The notes beneath the pieces were generated by a model that saw nothing but the letters and a program-made list of their open reading frames with translations, was not told where the DNA came from and did no database searches. DNA of 46,758 nt, taken from positions 1-46,758 of the forward strand of contig CACBCU010000007.1 in the NCBI GenBank assembly GCA_902537895.1. Direction: 5' to 3'. Below are positions 38,299 through 46,758 of this stretch, in pieces. Position 1 is the first letter of the stretch; every line of letters starts with the position of its first letter. The position numbers and the translations under genes are program-made. The stretch comes from an uncultured Pelagibacteraceae bacterium. Lineage in GTDB: Bacteria > Pseudomonadota > Alphaproteobacteria > Pelagibacterales > Pelagibacteraceae.

Positions 38299-40036
38299 AA
38301 AACTTTTACTTGTTACTTTCATATTTTTTACCTCTTTCAAAGTTCATTCTTCAGATAAACCAGTAGACATTTGGAAGGAGAATGAGAAAAAAATTGATCA
38401 AAATTTGGAATCTAATTTACCGATTGATGAAAGCAATAATTTATCAAGTGAGATAAGTATTTACAACAAAGTTTCAAATGATGAAGCTTTAAACATTGTT
38501 CAAGATGTATCCTTAAATTCAAAAAAGATAAAAATTGCAGGATTATACGATCCGCAGGATAATGACTTAAATATTAATATGTGGATTAATTCAGATGGTG
38601 ATCAATTAAAGAATTTGTTCAGTAGAATTGCTAAACTAAATCTTTCTGAGGATGCTTCAGAATTAATGAATATATCAGTTTTGACTAATGCTCACTATCC
38701 AAAAAAAAATATTACTGAGAAAGAGTTTTTAAAATTAAAATCAGACTGGCTAATTAAGAATTCAAATTTTGATTTAATAAGAGAGTATCTAAATAAAAAT
38801 AGAATTCTTAATGATAACCCTAAACTATCTAGATACTTTATCGATTATTATATATCCGAGTTTAAATTAAAAAATGCTTGTGATATATTTTCAAAAAACC
38901 AAGAGCCTATTACAGATGACTATCTCTCAAAAGTTAATATATACTGCCTGATAAACGCAGGTAAGACTGATGATGCTTTATTAATTTTAGACTTAAAAAA
39001 AGAGTTAGGTTTCAAAGATAGATATTTTGAGGAAAAAATTGATTATCTTCTTGGTTATACCTCAAAAATTGATAATTCGATATCTAAAAAATCCATATTT
39101 GATTTTCATCTTGCTCATAAGACGAATCCTAATTTTGAATTCCAACCAGATGAAAAAACCTCCAAAATTATTTGGAAATATCTGTCATCAGCAAATTTAT
39201 TATCATCTTTAAAAAAAGTTGATATTACAGAAATAGATAAGATCTCTAATATCGAAAAAGCGGTTCACAATAAAAATTATTCTGAAAAAGAGTTATTTAA
39301 AATTTATATGAGATTTCAATTTAATATTAATCAACTGCTAAATGCGAAAGAGGCTTACAAATCTCTATCAAATATTGAGGCAAGAGCCTTACTTTATCAG
39401 AAAATTTTACTTGAATCCGAAATGATTGAAAAATTAAAATTATTAAAGATTTTAAAAGAGTTATTCAAAAAAAATAATTTAAATTATGCTTTTGATAACG
39501 AGTTAAAAAAATTTTTAAAAGAGATGGATCCGACAGAAATACCAGATAATTTAACTAGTTTTTATTATACAAATATAAAGCTAGAAAAAGATTCACAACT
39601 CGAGATAAAATATAATAATGATGTTCTTTATCAATCAAAATTAATCAATTATTTTAATGGAGACTATTCGAAGTCAAAGATTGAGAAAGATGTTAATAAT
39701 TTTTTAAAAAGAATTAAAAAAAATAAAAAATATTCTTTTTCTAAAAAGGATGTAATATTTTTAGAGTCCCTTAAAGCAGATGGTGTAAAGATTTCTGAAA
39801 AATATGATGATTTATACGATATTAATGAGGATGAAATGCCAACTGACATACAGATAATGATTAATAATAATGAGTCTGGTGCAGCATTATTAAGAATTGT
39901 TGAAGTTATTGGTCAAGATAAACTTGTCAGAATAGATGAAGACACAATTTACTTTATAATTAATGCCTTGAACCAATTAAACATAGACTCTATAAGAAAT
40001 AAAATTTTGTTTAAAGTTCTTCCTTTAAAAGTCTAA
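38273..40036 (+). CDS. Secreted/periplasmic helical protein, function unknown
   Basis: A 587-residue protein with a clear signal peptide: basic MKNLKLLSKK, hydrophobic LLLVTFIFFTSF, probable cleavage after VHS (about residue 26). The mature part is predominantly helical, charged (Lys, Asp, Glu, Asn) and repeat-like, with Leu/Ala spacing suggestive of TPR or similar alpha-solenoid helices, e.g. NACDIFSKNQ ... CLINAGKTDDALLILDL. No catalytic motif is visible. Large exported helical proteins occur between aroKB and other core genes in alphaproteobacteria, but I cannot assign this one to a named family. It probably sits in the periplasm as a scaffold. Confidence 0.78.
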   Translation: MKNLKLLSKKLLLVTFIFFTSFKVHSSDKPVDIWKENEKKIDQNLESNLPIDESNNLSSEISIYNKVSNDEALNIVQDVSLNSKKIKIAGLYDPQDNDLNINMWINSDGDQLKNLFSRIAKLNLSEDASELMNISVLTNAHYPKKNITEKEFLKLKSDWLIKNSNFDLIREYLNKNRILNDNPKLSRYFIDYYISEFKLKNACDIFSKNQEPITDDYLSKVNIYCLINAGKTDDALLILDLKKELGFKDRYFEEKIDYLLGYTSKIDNSISKKSIFDFHLAHKTNPNFEFQPDEKTSKIIWKYLSSANLLSSLKKVDITEIDKISNIEKAVHNKNYSEKELFKIYMRFQFNINQLLNAKEAYKSLSNIEARALLYQKILLESEMIEKLKLLKILKELFKKNNLNYAFDNELKKFLKEMDPTEIPDNLTSFYYTNIKLEKDSQLEIKYNNDVLYQSKLINYFNGDYSKSKIEKDVNNFLKRIKKNKKYSFSKKDVIFLESLKADGVKISEKYDDLYDINEDEMPTDIQIMINNNESGAALLRIVEVIGQDKLVRIDEDTIYFIINALNQLNIDSIRNKILFKVLPLKV

Positions 40037-40059
40037 AAATTAGTTTATTTATTAATCTC

Positions 40060-40584
40060 ATGACCATTAAAGAAATTATTACTGTACCAGATGAAGTATT
40101 AAAAAAAGTATCTAATCCAATTGAAAAAATTGGAATTAATGAAAAAAAATTAATACATGATTTATTTGAGACAATGTACAAATTTAATGGAATTGGTCTT
40201 GCAGCAGTTCAAGTGGGTATACTTAAAAGAGTTTTGGTTGTTGACGTTTCAAGTAAAAATGAAAAAAAGCAACCAATAGTGTTAATCAATCCAGTGATAA
40301 AAAATTTGAGTGATGAAATGTCGGTTTATGAAGAAGGATGCCTTTCAATACCTGAAACATTTATTGAAATTGAAAGACCGAAAATATGTGAAGTTGAATA
40401 TATTGATGAAAAAGGTACAAAAAAAAATTTAAAATGTGATGGTCTTTTGTCTACATGTGTCCAACATGAGATTAATCATTTAGATGGAAAATTGATTATC
40501 GATAATCTATCTAAACTAAAAAAAGATTTTATTATTAAAAAAATTTCAAAAATTAAAAAAAATCCAGATAGAATAGTAGTTTGA
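40060..40584 (+). CDS. def: Peptide deformylase
   Basis: Fe/Zn metalloenzyme removing the N-formyl group from nascent proteins. All three motifs are present in 174 residues: GIGLAAVQ (44-51), EEGCLS (91-96, metal ligand Cys94) and QHEINHLDG (His136, Glu137, His140). Length is normal. It forms the operon def-fmt-truA; its TGA is 2 bases before the fmt ATG at 40587. Pairing with fmt couples formylation and deformylation genes. Confidence 0.97.
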   Translation: MTIKEIITVPDEVLKKVSNPIEKIGINEKKLIHDLFETMYKFNGIGLAAVQVGILKRVLVVDVSSKNEKKQPIVLINPVIKNLSDEMSVYEEGCLSIPETFIEIERPKICEVEYIDEKGTKKNLKCDGLLSTCVQHEINHLDGKLIIDNLSKLKKDFIIKKISKIKKNPDRIVV

Positions 40585-40586
40585 AG

Positions 40587-41519
40587 ATGACAAATAAGAT
40601 TATCTTTATGGGCACTCCGGTATTTTGTGTCCCAATCCTAAAATCTATACATCAAAATGGGTACAATATTTGTGCGGTATATACTCGACCACCACAAAAA
40701 TCACATAGAGGTCAAAAAATAAATAAAAGCCCTATCCAGGTTATCTCAGAAACTTTAAATATAGAGTGCAGAACTCCGAAGACTCTTAAAGATAACACTG
40801 AGGAATATAAATTAATAAAAAAGTTAGATGCTGATCTTGCCATAGTCTGTGCTTACGGACAAATGATTCCCAAAAATTTTTTAAATTTAGTCAAAAAAGG
40901 TTTTATTAATATTCACGCTTCAATACTTCCTAAATGGCGAGGAGCAGCACCAATTCAAAGATCAATTATGAATTTAGATCTTGAAACAGGTATAAGCATC
41001 ATGAAGATAAATGAAGAGCTGGATAGTGGACCAGTAAGCAATATATATAAAATTAAAATAATTCCAGGTCAAAATGCTGAGGAAATTTCAGAAATACTTT
41101 CCACTTTGGCTGCAGAAAAAATCTTAAATAATATTTATGATATACTTGAAGACAAAGTAAAGTTTATCAACCAGGATCATTCAAAAGCAACTTATGCAAA
41201 AAAAATTAATAAAGAGGAGTCACAAATTGATTGGAATGATGATGTTTCAAAAATTATTGGTAAAATTAACGGTTTGTCTCCATCTCCAGGTGCTTTTTTT
41301 AGTTTTAATGGTGAAAGATATAAAATTTTGAAAGCTGTAATTGGTAGCGGTATAGGTCAAGTTGGAGAAGTAATTTCAAATCAACTAGAAATAGCATGTA
41401 AAAGCAATAAATCTATTAAGATTCTTGAAATTCAAAGACAAGGAAAAAAACCACAAAGAATTAGTGAATTCATGTTGGGTTCTAAAATTAAAAAAGGTTT
41501 AAATTTACAAAATGTTTAG
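40587..41519 (+). CDS. fmt: Methionyl-tRNA formyltransferase
   Basis: Formylates Met-tRNA-fMet with 10-formyl-THF. The 310 residues contain the N-terminal Rossmann domain (IIFMGTPVFCVPIL), the SLLP-type block INIHASILPKWRGAAPIQRS with catalytic Asn and His, the LDSGPV Asp segment and a C-terminal OB-like tRNA-binding domain. ATG 40587 (MTNKIIFMGTP) is chosen; an in-frame TTG two codons earlier overlaps the def stop and is less likely. It overlaps truA by 8 bases. Confidence 0.96.
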   Translation: MTNKIIFMGTPVFCVPILKSIHQNGYNICAVYTRPPQKSHRGQKINKSPIQVISETLNIECRTPKTLKDNTEEYKLIKKLDADLAIVCAYGQMIPKNFLNLVKKGFINIHASILPKWRGAAPIQRSIMNLDLETGISIMKINEELDSGPVSNIYKIKIIPGQNAEEISEILSTLAAEKILNNIYDILEDKVKFINQDHSKATYAKKINKEESQIDWNDDVSKIIGKINGLSPSPGAFFSFNGERYKILKAVIGSGIGQVGEVISNQLEIACKSNKSIKILEIQRQGKKPQRISEFMLGSKIKKGLNLQNV

Positions 41520-42252
41520 ATATCAGATATTAATTGAATATGTGGGTACCAATTTTAGAGGATGGCAAATTCAAAAAAAAGGAACAACAGTCCAAGGAAT
41601 ATTACAAAATAAAATTTCAAAATTATTAAAAGAAAAAATTATAATATTTGGGGCTGGAAGATTAGATGTGGGTGTCCATGCTAAAGAACAATCAGCACAT
41701 TTTGATAGTAAAAATGATATTACTGAAATTGACAAATTTTTAAAATCAATCAATCATTTTTTAAATAGAGATGGAATAGCGATACTTAAAATTAAAAAAA
41801 AAGGTAGTAATTTTCATGCTAGATTTTCTGCAAAAATGAGAATTTATAATTATGTAATTATAAATCGGATCAGTCGACCAGTTTTAGATGAAAAAAGAGG
41901 TTGGCATATTATAAAAGATCTTGATTTAGAACTGATGAAAAGTGCTGCAAGAAAATTGATTGGCACTAAAGATTTTAGTACTTTTAGAAAATCAAGTTGT
42001 AGGGCAAAAAGTCCAATAAAGACCATGAAATCTGTAAAAATTAAATCTAAAAAAGATAAGATAGAAATAGAATTTAGATCTCAATCCTTTTTACAACAAC
42101 AAGTACGGTCCATGGTCGGTTGTCTAAAGTATGTTGGAGAAAAAAAATGGACTTTAAAAAAATTTGCAAATGTAATGAATTCTAAAAAAAGAACATTATG
42201 TGCTCCACCTGCGCCACCACAGGGTCTTTATTTAATGAGGGTTATTTATTAA
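41512..42252 (+). CDS. truA: tRNA pseudouridine(38-40) synthase
   Basis: Isomerises uridines 38-40 in the anticodon arm. The 246 residues keep the family outline: YVGTNFRGWQIQ near the start, the active-site loop GAGRLDVGVHAKEQ with catalytic Asp52, FHARFSAKMRIYNYVI and FLQQQVRSMVGCLKYVG. The loop normally reads GRTDAGVHA; Thr and Ala are replaced by Leu and Val, conservative around the retained Asp. The 3' end overlaps the convergent SET-domain gene by 21 bases. Confidence 0.94.
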   Translation: MFRYQILIEYVGTNFRGWQIQKKGTTVQGILQNKISKLLKEKIIIFGAGRLDVGVHAKEQSAHFDSKNDITEIDKFLKSINHFLNRDGIAILKIKKKGSNFHARFSAKMRIYNYVIINRISRPVLDEKRGWHIIKDLDLELMKSAARKLIGTKDFSTFRKSSCRAKSPIKTMKSVKIKSKKDKIEIEFRSQSFLQQQVRSMVGCLKYVGEKKWTLKKFANVMNSKKRTLCAPPAPPQGLYLMRVIY

Positions 42253-42726
42253 TCTTTCTTTATTGCTCATCGCAAATTTTTTATTTATTCGCCATCTACT
42301 TTCCTCACGAATTATAAAACCACAACAATTTTTTGATTTACATTTACAAGGAAATTGTTTGTAATCTTCTTTATCAAAACTAAAGCCATAATCACAAGTT
42401 ATCTCTTCACCCTTCTTAATATCTCTATCTGCTGTAATCCAGATCTTTAACCCCTTACCATCATAACGCGCGTTGGCATCGCAACTATGATTTACTAATC
42501 CGGCAATATTAAATGAGAAATCGCCATCCAAAGTATATTTTTTATTTAGAGTAAATAGGTAAATAGGTTTTTTATTGTCATATTTGTCTGACTCCTCAAC
42601 TTCTTTGTTTGTTATAATTTTTCCTAAGTAATTAATAATTTTTGTACCCTCTGTGATATCTTTAGTGGCATAAAGTCCCCGACCTTTATTATCAATTTTT
42701 GATTTTCTTATTTTATATAATTTCAT
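42232..42726 (-). CDS. SET-domain protein methyltransferase
   Basis: A 164-residue SET-domain lysine methyltransferase, a family best known from eukaryotic histone modification. Visible: N-terminal GRGLYATKDITEGTKI (15-30), NHSCDANA (79-86) for SAM and pseudoknot formation, EITCDYGF with catalytic Tyr113, and a post-SET zinc motif Cys127-x-Cys129-x4-Cys134. Being SET plus post-SET only, it is a minimal active form. Bacterial members may methylate ribosomal, translation-factor or DNA-binding proteins; the target here is unknown. It is the last gene of the argB-to-HDAC run, 30 bases after the HDAC-like gene, an intriguing pairing of a protein-lysine methylase with a deacylase. Confidence 0.9.
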   Translation of the reverse strand: MKLYKIRKSKIDNKGRGLYATKDITEGTKIINYLGKIITNKEVEESDKYDNKKPIYLFTLNKKYTLDGDFSFNIAGLVNHSCDANARYDGKGLKIWITADRDIKKGEEITCDYGFSFDKEDYKQFPCKCKSKNCCGFIIREESRWRINKKFAMSNKERLINNPH

Positions 42727-42756
42727 AAAAGTGATTAATGATGATCTGAATATTTA

Positions 42757-43680
42757 TCAATTAAATTCTACCAAGGCATTAACATGTTCATTAGCGCTTT
42801 CAGCTAAGGCGTTTAAATCATATCCACCCTCAAGTATAGAAACAACTTTACCTGTAGTAAACTTATTGGTAGCTTTTAACGTTCTTTTCGTAATCTCATA
42901 AAAATCTTTTGTGTTTAGTTGAAATTGAGCTAATGGATCATCTTTATGTGCATCAAAACCTGCTGAAAATATAAGAAAATCGGGTTTATATTGAACTAAT
43001 CTTTCTAAAACTCTATCAAATGCATTAAAGTATTCCTCTGAGTTAGTACCAGCGGGCAAAGGGATATTCAATGAATTGTTAAAGTCTCCTTTATCTTTAT
43101 CTGTTCCACCTCCAGGATAAAATGGATATTGATGCATAGAAATATATAATGAATTTTTATTATCACGCATGATATCATAATTTCCATTACCCCAGTGCAC
43201 ATCGAAATCCACACAAGCAATTCTTTTGTATTTATATTTTGTCACTAAATAGTTTGTTGCTACTCCAGCATTTGATATACAACAAAATCCCATTGCTTTA
43301 TTTTTTTCAGCATGGTGACCTGGTGGTCTAGCCAAACAGAATGCATTTTTAAATTGATTGTTCTCAATTCCATCTATTGCTCTTATTGTTGAACCTGCAG
43401 CATCAAAAACTGCTTTTTTACTTTCGGGTGATACAACTGTATCGCCATCTAGAAATTTAAGACCCTTTTGTGGGAAAGAATTTTTTAAATTATTTATATA
43501 TTCTTTTGAATGTGTCATAGATAATATATCATCAGGAACATTATCTGGCTTATCCCAGATTAGGTCTTTTCTTATTTTTAATTTATCTTTTATCGCAATT
43601 ACTCTTTTAGGCTGCTCAGGATGACCATCACCTGTATCATGTTTTTCATAAGAGTCAGAATTAATTATTGCTGTATTCAT
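42757..43680 (-). CDS. Histone-deacetylase-like amidohydrolase
   Basis: A 307-residue zinc deacylase of the HDAC/AcuC/acetylpolyamine amidohydrolase superfamily, class II-like by its start HPEQPKRV. Active-site His122 and His123 lie in RPPGHHAEKNKAMGFC, zinc ligands Asp160 and His162 in VDFDVHWGNG and Asp243 in SAGFDAHKDDPL, with the C-terminal EGGYDL carrying the transition-state Tyr. It may deacetylate proteins or small amides such as acetylpolyamines; bacterial members vary. Its ATG overlaps the dapE stop by 4 bases, so it is translationally coupled to lysine biosynthesis genes. Confidence 0.92.
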   Translation of the reverse strand: MNTAIINSDSYEKHDTGDGHPEQPKRVIAIKDKLKIRKDLIWDKPDNVPDDILSMTHSKEYINNLKNSFPQKGLKFLDGDTVVSPESKKAVFDAAGSTIRAIDGIENNQFKNAFCLARPPGHHAEKNKAMGFCCISNAGVATNYLVTKYKYKRIACVDFDVHWGNGNYDIMRDNKNSLYISMHQYPFYPGGGTDKDKGDFNNSLNIPLPAGTNSEEYFNAFDRVLERLVQYKPDFLIFSAGFDAHKDDPLAQFQLNTKDFYEITKRTLKATNKFTTGKVVSILEGGYDLNALAESANEHVNALVEFN

Positions 43681-44834
43681 TTAAAATAATTTATTAAAAT
43701 GTTTTCATAAATTTTCTTAAGATTTTTCAAATCTTTTAAAGACACAGCTTCATCAACTTTATGCATTGTTTTTCCAACAAGTCCAAATTCTAAACCAGGT
43801 GATATTTTTCTTATAAATCTTAAATCTGAGGTTCCACCTGTAGTAGATAACTTTGGTTTAATTTTGGTAACTTTTTTTATGACATCTTGTATCATGTACG
43901 TCGTTTCATTTGGCCTTGTTAGAAATGCTTCACCTGAAACTCTATAGTCAATTTTAAACTTTGACTTATTTTTTTTATTAATCTTAGTTAGAAATTTGTT
44001 TATTTTTTGTTTCAAAGAATTTGAGGAATGTTTATTATTAAACCTTATATTAAATGTTGCCTCAGCCATTGCTGGGATAACATTATCAGTGTTATTATTT
44101 ATATTTATATTTGTAACCTCTAAGTTAGTAGGTTGAAAGTTTTTTGATCCTCTATCAAATTTAATGTCTTTTAATTCTTTTAAAATTTTTACTATTATAG
44201 TCGAGGGATTATTAGCTCTTTGAGGATAGGCGACATGACCTTGCTGACCGAATATGACTAATTTACCAGTTAAACTGCCCCTACGTCCAATCTTTATCAT
44301 TTCACCTAATTTGTTTGGATTAGTTGGCTCACCTACAAGACAAAAGTTAATTTTTTCTTTTCTTTTTTTCAAATAATCAACAACTTTTTTGGTGCCATTT
44401 ACTGCATCACCTTCTTCATCACCTGTAATAAGTAAACTTATTGATCCGTTGAATTTTCTATTTTTAGATAAAAAAGTGCTTACAGCAGACACAAAAGCTG
44501 CAACAGAGCTTTTCATATCATTTGCACCTCTTCCAATTAAATAGCCTTTTTTGATAGATGGTTTAAATGGATTTACTGTCCAATCCTTAATATTTCCTGG
44601 GGGGACAATATCAACATGTCCGGCAAACATAAAATTTGGCTTTTTAGATCCCAATCTTGCATACAGGTTTTTTACAGGGTGAAATCCTTTTTCCTTAAAT
44701 TCTAATATTCTTGTTTTGAAACCAAGTTTTTTTAATTTTGTTTCTAAAAATTTCATTATTCCGGCGTCAATTGGAGTGATAGAGGGAAATTTGATTAGCT
44801 CTTTAGCTAATTTTAACTCATTTAAAGTTTTCAT
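43677..44834 (-). CDS. dapE: Succinyl-diaminopimelate desuccinylase
   Basis: Zinc peptidase-family M20 enzyme that hydrolyses N-succinyl-LL-diaminopimelate in the lysine/meso-DAP pathway. The 385 residues have zinc ligands His73 and Asp75 in FAGHVDIVPPG, Asp106 in GRGANDMKSS and Glu140/Glu141 in ITGDEEGDA, plus a dimerisation domain and a C-terminal GLVGKTMHKVDE with the last zinc His. It follows dapD by 2 bases and overlaps the HDAC-like gene, forming part of one transcription unit. Confidence 0.97.
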   Translation of the reverse strand: MKTLNELKLAKELIKFPSITPIDAGIMKFLETKLKKLGFKTRILEFKEKGFHPVKNLYARLGSKKPNFMFAGHVDIVPPGNIKDWTVNPFKPSIKKGYLIGRGANDMKSSVAAFVSAVSTFLSKNRKFNGSISLLITGDEEGDAVNGTKKVVDYLKKRKEKINFCLVGEPTNPNKLGEMIKIGRRGSLTGKLVIFGQQGHVAYPQRANNPSTIIVKILKELKDIKFDRGSKNFQPTNLEVTNININNNTDNVIPAMAEATFNIRFNNKHSSNSLKQKINKFLTKINKKNKSKFKIDYRVSGEAFLTRPNETTYMIQDVIKKVTKIKPKLSTTGGTSDLRFIRKISPGLEFGLVGKTMHKVDEAVSLKDLKNLKKIYENILINYFK

Positions 44835-44836
44835 TT

Positions 44837-45664
44837 TTAGTCTCTTAAGAGGTCGTTAATAGAAGTTTTAGATCTCGTTTTTTCATCAACTTGTTTAATA
44901 ATAACTGCACAATACAAGGAGGGTGCAGAAGAATTATTTTTATCAGGTAGTGAGCCCGGAACTACAACTGAATAAGGTGGTATTTTGCCATAAGTAATTT
45001 CCCCAGTTTTTCTATCAACTATTTTAGTTGATTGACCAATATACATACCCATACTTAAAACTGAACCTTCTCCAACAATTACGCCTTCAACTACTTCAGA
45101 CATCGCCCCAAGAAATACATTATCCTCTATGATTGTTGGTAAAGCTTGTGCGGGCTCTAAAACTCCGCCAACGCCTGAACCAGCAGATATATGGCAATTT
45201 TTACCTATCTGGCAACAACTACCAGCTCTTGCAAATGTATCTATCATTGTTCCCTCATCAATATATGCTCCAATGTTCACGTAACATGGCATAAGAACAG
45301 CATTTTTTCCAACAAACGAACCTTTTCTTACCGGTGAGTTCGGAACCATTCTAAAACCTGCTTTTTCATGATCAGCTTTGGTCCATCCTGCAGTTTTACC
45401 TTTTAATAAATGTGATTTATCATACCAACTACTATAAGGCCCGTTTAAATTTTCCATTGGGTATATCCTAAAACTTAACATTATAGCTTTCTTAAGGTGT
45501 TGATGAGTTACCCATTCTCCATTTATTTTCTCAGCAATTCTGGATTTACCACTATCCAAATTTGCAATTACTTGATTTATAGCATCCTTCAAAGACTGGT
45601 CCGAATTAGGACTTACCTGATCTTTATTTTCCCAAGCGTCATTGATAATTTTTTCTAAAGACAT
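44837..45664 (-). CDS. dapD: Tetrahydrodipicolinate N-succinyltransferase
   Basis: Transfers succinyl from succinyl-CoA to tetrahydrodipicolinate, committing to the succinylase branch of DAP synthesis. The 275 residues have an N-terminal helical domain and a left-handed beta-helix of hexapeptide repeats ([57 protein letters not shown]), and a C-terminal [17 protein letters not shown]. Length matches exactly. It is adjacent to dapE, which acts two steps later. Confidence 0.97.
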   Translation of the reverse strand: MSLEKIINDAWENKDQVSPNSDQSLKDAINQVIANLDSGKSRIAEKINGEWVTHQHLKKAIMLSFRIYPMENLNGPYSSWYDKSHLLKGKTAGWTKADHEKAGFRMVPNSPVRKGSFVGKNAVLMPCYVNIGAYIDEGTMIDTFARAGSCCQIGKNCHISAGSGVGGVLEPAQALPTIIEDNVFLGAMSEVVEGVIVGEGSVLSMGMYIGQSTKIVDRKTGEITYGKIPPYSVVVPGSLPDKNNSSAPSLYCAVIIKQVDEKTRSKTSINDLLRD

Positions 45665-45666
45665 GA

Positions 45667-46356
45667 TTAATTACTTTTTAATAACCTTATTTCTTTTAGA
45701 AATAAAGACAGATTTTCAATTTTGTGTGAAATAAAATCTTTATCTGCATCCATTTTTCCAAAATGCTCATCATTAATTAACCAAACAGTTGTACACCCTC
45801 GTTCGTGGCCTATACTTAAATTTTTAGCTATATCTTCAATGTAAATAGTCTCTCTTGGATTTATACCAAATTTTTTTACCATTAAGTCAAAGGTTTCTGC
45901 TTCTGGTTTAGGTACATAACCAGCATCTTTAATATCAAAAACCTTATCTCTTCCAAATAAATCATACACACCCAAGTGAGTTAAAATATTAGCAGCATGT
46001 TCAGCACTACCATTGGTGAAGATAAATTTTTCCATATCTAATTGTTTAAGTTCATTTCTCATAATTTTATCTTCTTTCATAAATGACAAATCAATTTCAT
46101 GAACGTAAGACAAAAATTCATCTGGTGATATTCCATTATGGACCATTAATCCTCTTAATGATGTATTGTATTTATAGAAATAATTTGTTTGTAATTCTTT
46201 AGCTTTATTTTTATCAATTTTAAGTTTTTCAGATATAAATTGTGTCATCCTTTCTGAAACTTGACCAAATACACGTTCTAAAGAATAGTTGTTATGCTTA
46301 CCATAACAAACACCATCAAGATCAAGTAACAGATATTTTTTTTCTTTTAAATTCAT
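45667..46356 (-). CDS. Pyrimidine 5'-nucleotidase-type HAD hydrolase
   Basis: A 229-residue HAD subfamily IA phosphatase related to the SDT1/PynA-like pyrimidine 5'-nucleotidases. Motif I is [11 protein letters not shown], motif [12 protein letters not shown], the Lys of motif III is in [11 protein letters not shown], and motif IV is [14 protein letters not shown] 46356 is chosen because it overlaps the argB TGA by 4 bases (ATGA coupling) and gives the standard N-terminus before motif I; a longer in-frame start at 46407 would run 55 bases into argB. Its place between argB and dapD is, as I recall, an alphaproteobacterial arrangement. The substrate is likely UMP/CMP or similar. Confidence 0.87.
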   Translation of the reverse strand: MNLKEKKYLLLDLDGVCYGKHNNYSLERVFGQVSERMTQFISEKLKIDKNKAKELQTNYFYKYNTSLRGLMVHNGISPDEFLSYVHEIDLSFMKEDKIMRNELKQLDMEKFIFTNGSAEHAANILTHLGVYDLFGRDKVFDIKDAGYVPKPEAETFDLMVKKFGINPRETIYIEDIAKNLSIGHERGCTTVWLINDEHFGKMDADKDFISHKIENLSLFLKEIRLLKSN

Positions 46357-46758
46357 TTTCTTATCAATGTACCTGATCCCTTGTCCGAGAAAATTTCCCA
46401 TAAACATGAATGTTGTTTCGTACCATTAATTATACCAGCTGCTGTAACTCCATTATTAACAGCATCTAGACAAGCATTTATTTTAGGTATCATCCCTTCA
46501 GTTATTGTCTCATCTTTTACCATTTCCAAAATCTCAGATGAAGATATCTCATCTATAAGTTTTTTTTCTTTATTCAAAACACCATCAACATTTGTCATTA
46601 ACAATAATCTTCTTGATTTGACAGATTTGGCTACAGCCATTGCCGCCGTGTCACCATTAATATTATGTGTTTGATTATTTTTATCTAAGCCTAATGGAGA
46701 GATAATTGGTATTTTATTTTGTTTAATAATGTCTAATAAAATATTGTTATTGATTTTG
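46353..46758 (-). CDS. argB: Acetylglutamate kinase (5' part outside window)
   Basis: The C-terminal 134 residues of the kinase for the second step of arginine synthesis; the start lies beyond the right edge. Recognised by IPIISPLGLD, NINGDTAAMAVAKS (the amino acid kinase NINxDTAA block), LLLMTNVDGVLN, EGMIPKINACLDAVNNGV and the C-terminus containing HSCLWEIFSDKGSGTLI. The E. coli-type regulatory C-tail is absent, as expected. In NINADTAAG-type blocks the last residue is usually Gly; here Met follows Ala-Ala, a mild difference. It is the first visible gene of the argB-nucleotidase-dapD-dapE-HDAC-SET run. Confidence 0.93.
   Translation of the reverse strand, partial: KINNNILLDIIKQNKIPIISPLGLDKNNQTHNINGDTAAMAVAKSVKSRRLLLMTNVDGVLNKEKKLIDEISSSEILEMVKDETITEGMIPKINACLDAVNNGVTAAGIINGTKQHSCLWEIFSDKGSGTLIRK

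Noticed and set aside
46357-46407. Upstream start for the pyrimidine 5'-nucleotidase at 46407
   Set aside because: It would overlap argB by 55 bases. ATG 46356 gives the standard HAD N-terminus and an ATGA coupling with the argB stop.

Overview
The window is a dense, low-GC (about 30% by eye) bacterial chromosome segment. Proteins are short, spacers tiny, and many genes overlap. Protein families and gene order point to an alphaproteobacterium of the SAR11 / Pelagibacterales type (Candidatus Pelagibacter or a close relative). Supporting features are the dnaJ-like/bolA/cobS/cobT block, a RegB-type sensor kinase, the def-fmt-truA ... dapE-dapD-argB neighbourhood, and Lys-, Ile- and Asn-rich proteins. 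This assignment is an inference from gene content; no 16S gene is present. I saw no transposase, integrase, phage gene, CRISPR array or rRNA.

Layout. 1-2.8 kb (minus): a SUV3-like RNA helicase cut by the left edge, a hotdog thioesterase and tRNA-Arg(ACG). 2.9-9.5 kb (plus): an acetyl-CoA acetyltransferase, then pyruvate dehydrogenase E1 and E2. Here E1 (AceE) carries its own N-terminal lipoyl domain, closely similar to the one on E2. An EamA transporter follows and converges on uppP. 10.3-16.3 kb: glutamate synthase gltD-gltB behind an extended -10 promoter with a perfect inverted repeat at the start site. A minus-strand alpha/beta hydrolase follows.

17.1-27.5 kb: a long co-directional translation cluster: glycosyltransferase, thrS, infC, rpmI, rplT, pheS, pheT, lepA and a membrane-anchored methyltransferase. 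27.5-29.3 kb (minus): a surface-polysaccharide-like pair, a HAD phosphatase fused to a nucleotidyltransferase and a short GDPD-like protein. tRNA-Ser(GGA) and gyrB follow; this GyrB is short. After gyrB come a RegB-type redox histidine kinase, then (minus) cobT, cobS and a J-domain protein, with bolA divergent from the J-domain gene across a 17-bp palindromic spacer.

36.4-46.8 kb: aroK-aroB (minus), a 59-codon membrane ORF and a secreted helical protein of unknown function, then def-fmt-truA (plus). A minus-strand run follows: argB (cut by the right edge), pyrimidine 5'-nucleotidase, dapD, dapE, an HDAC-like deacylase and a SET-domain methyltransferase.

How the genes work together: the segment combines central carbon entry (PDH, thiolase), ammonium assimilation (GltBD), lysine/peptidoglycan precursor and arginine synthesis (DapD, DapE, ArgB, UppP), the shikimate pathway (AroB, AroK) and the translation apparatus. 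Less ordinary items are the lipoylated E1, an apparently orphan CobS/CobT AAA+/VWA pair with a zinc-finger J protein, adjacent SET and HDAC-like enzymes, an unannotated 38-aa ORF converging on the thiolase gene, and several candidate RNA or operator hairpins. No spacer exceeds 300 bases.
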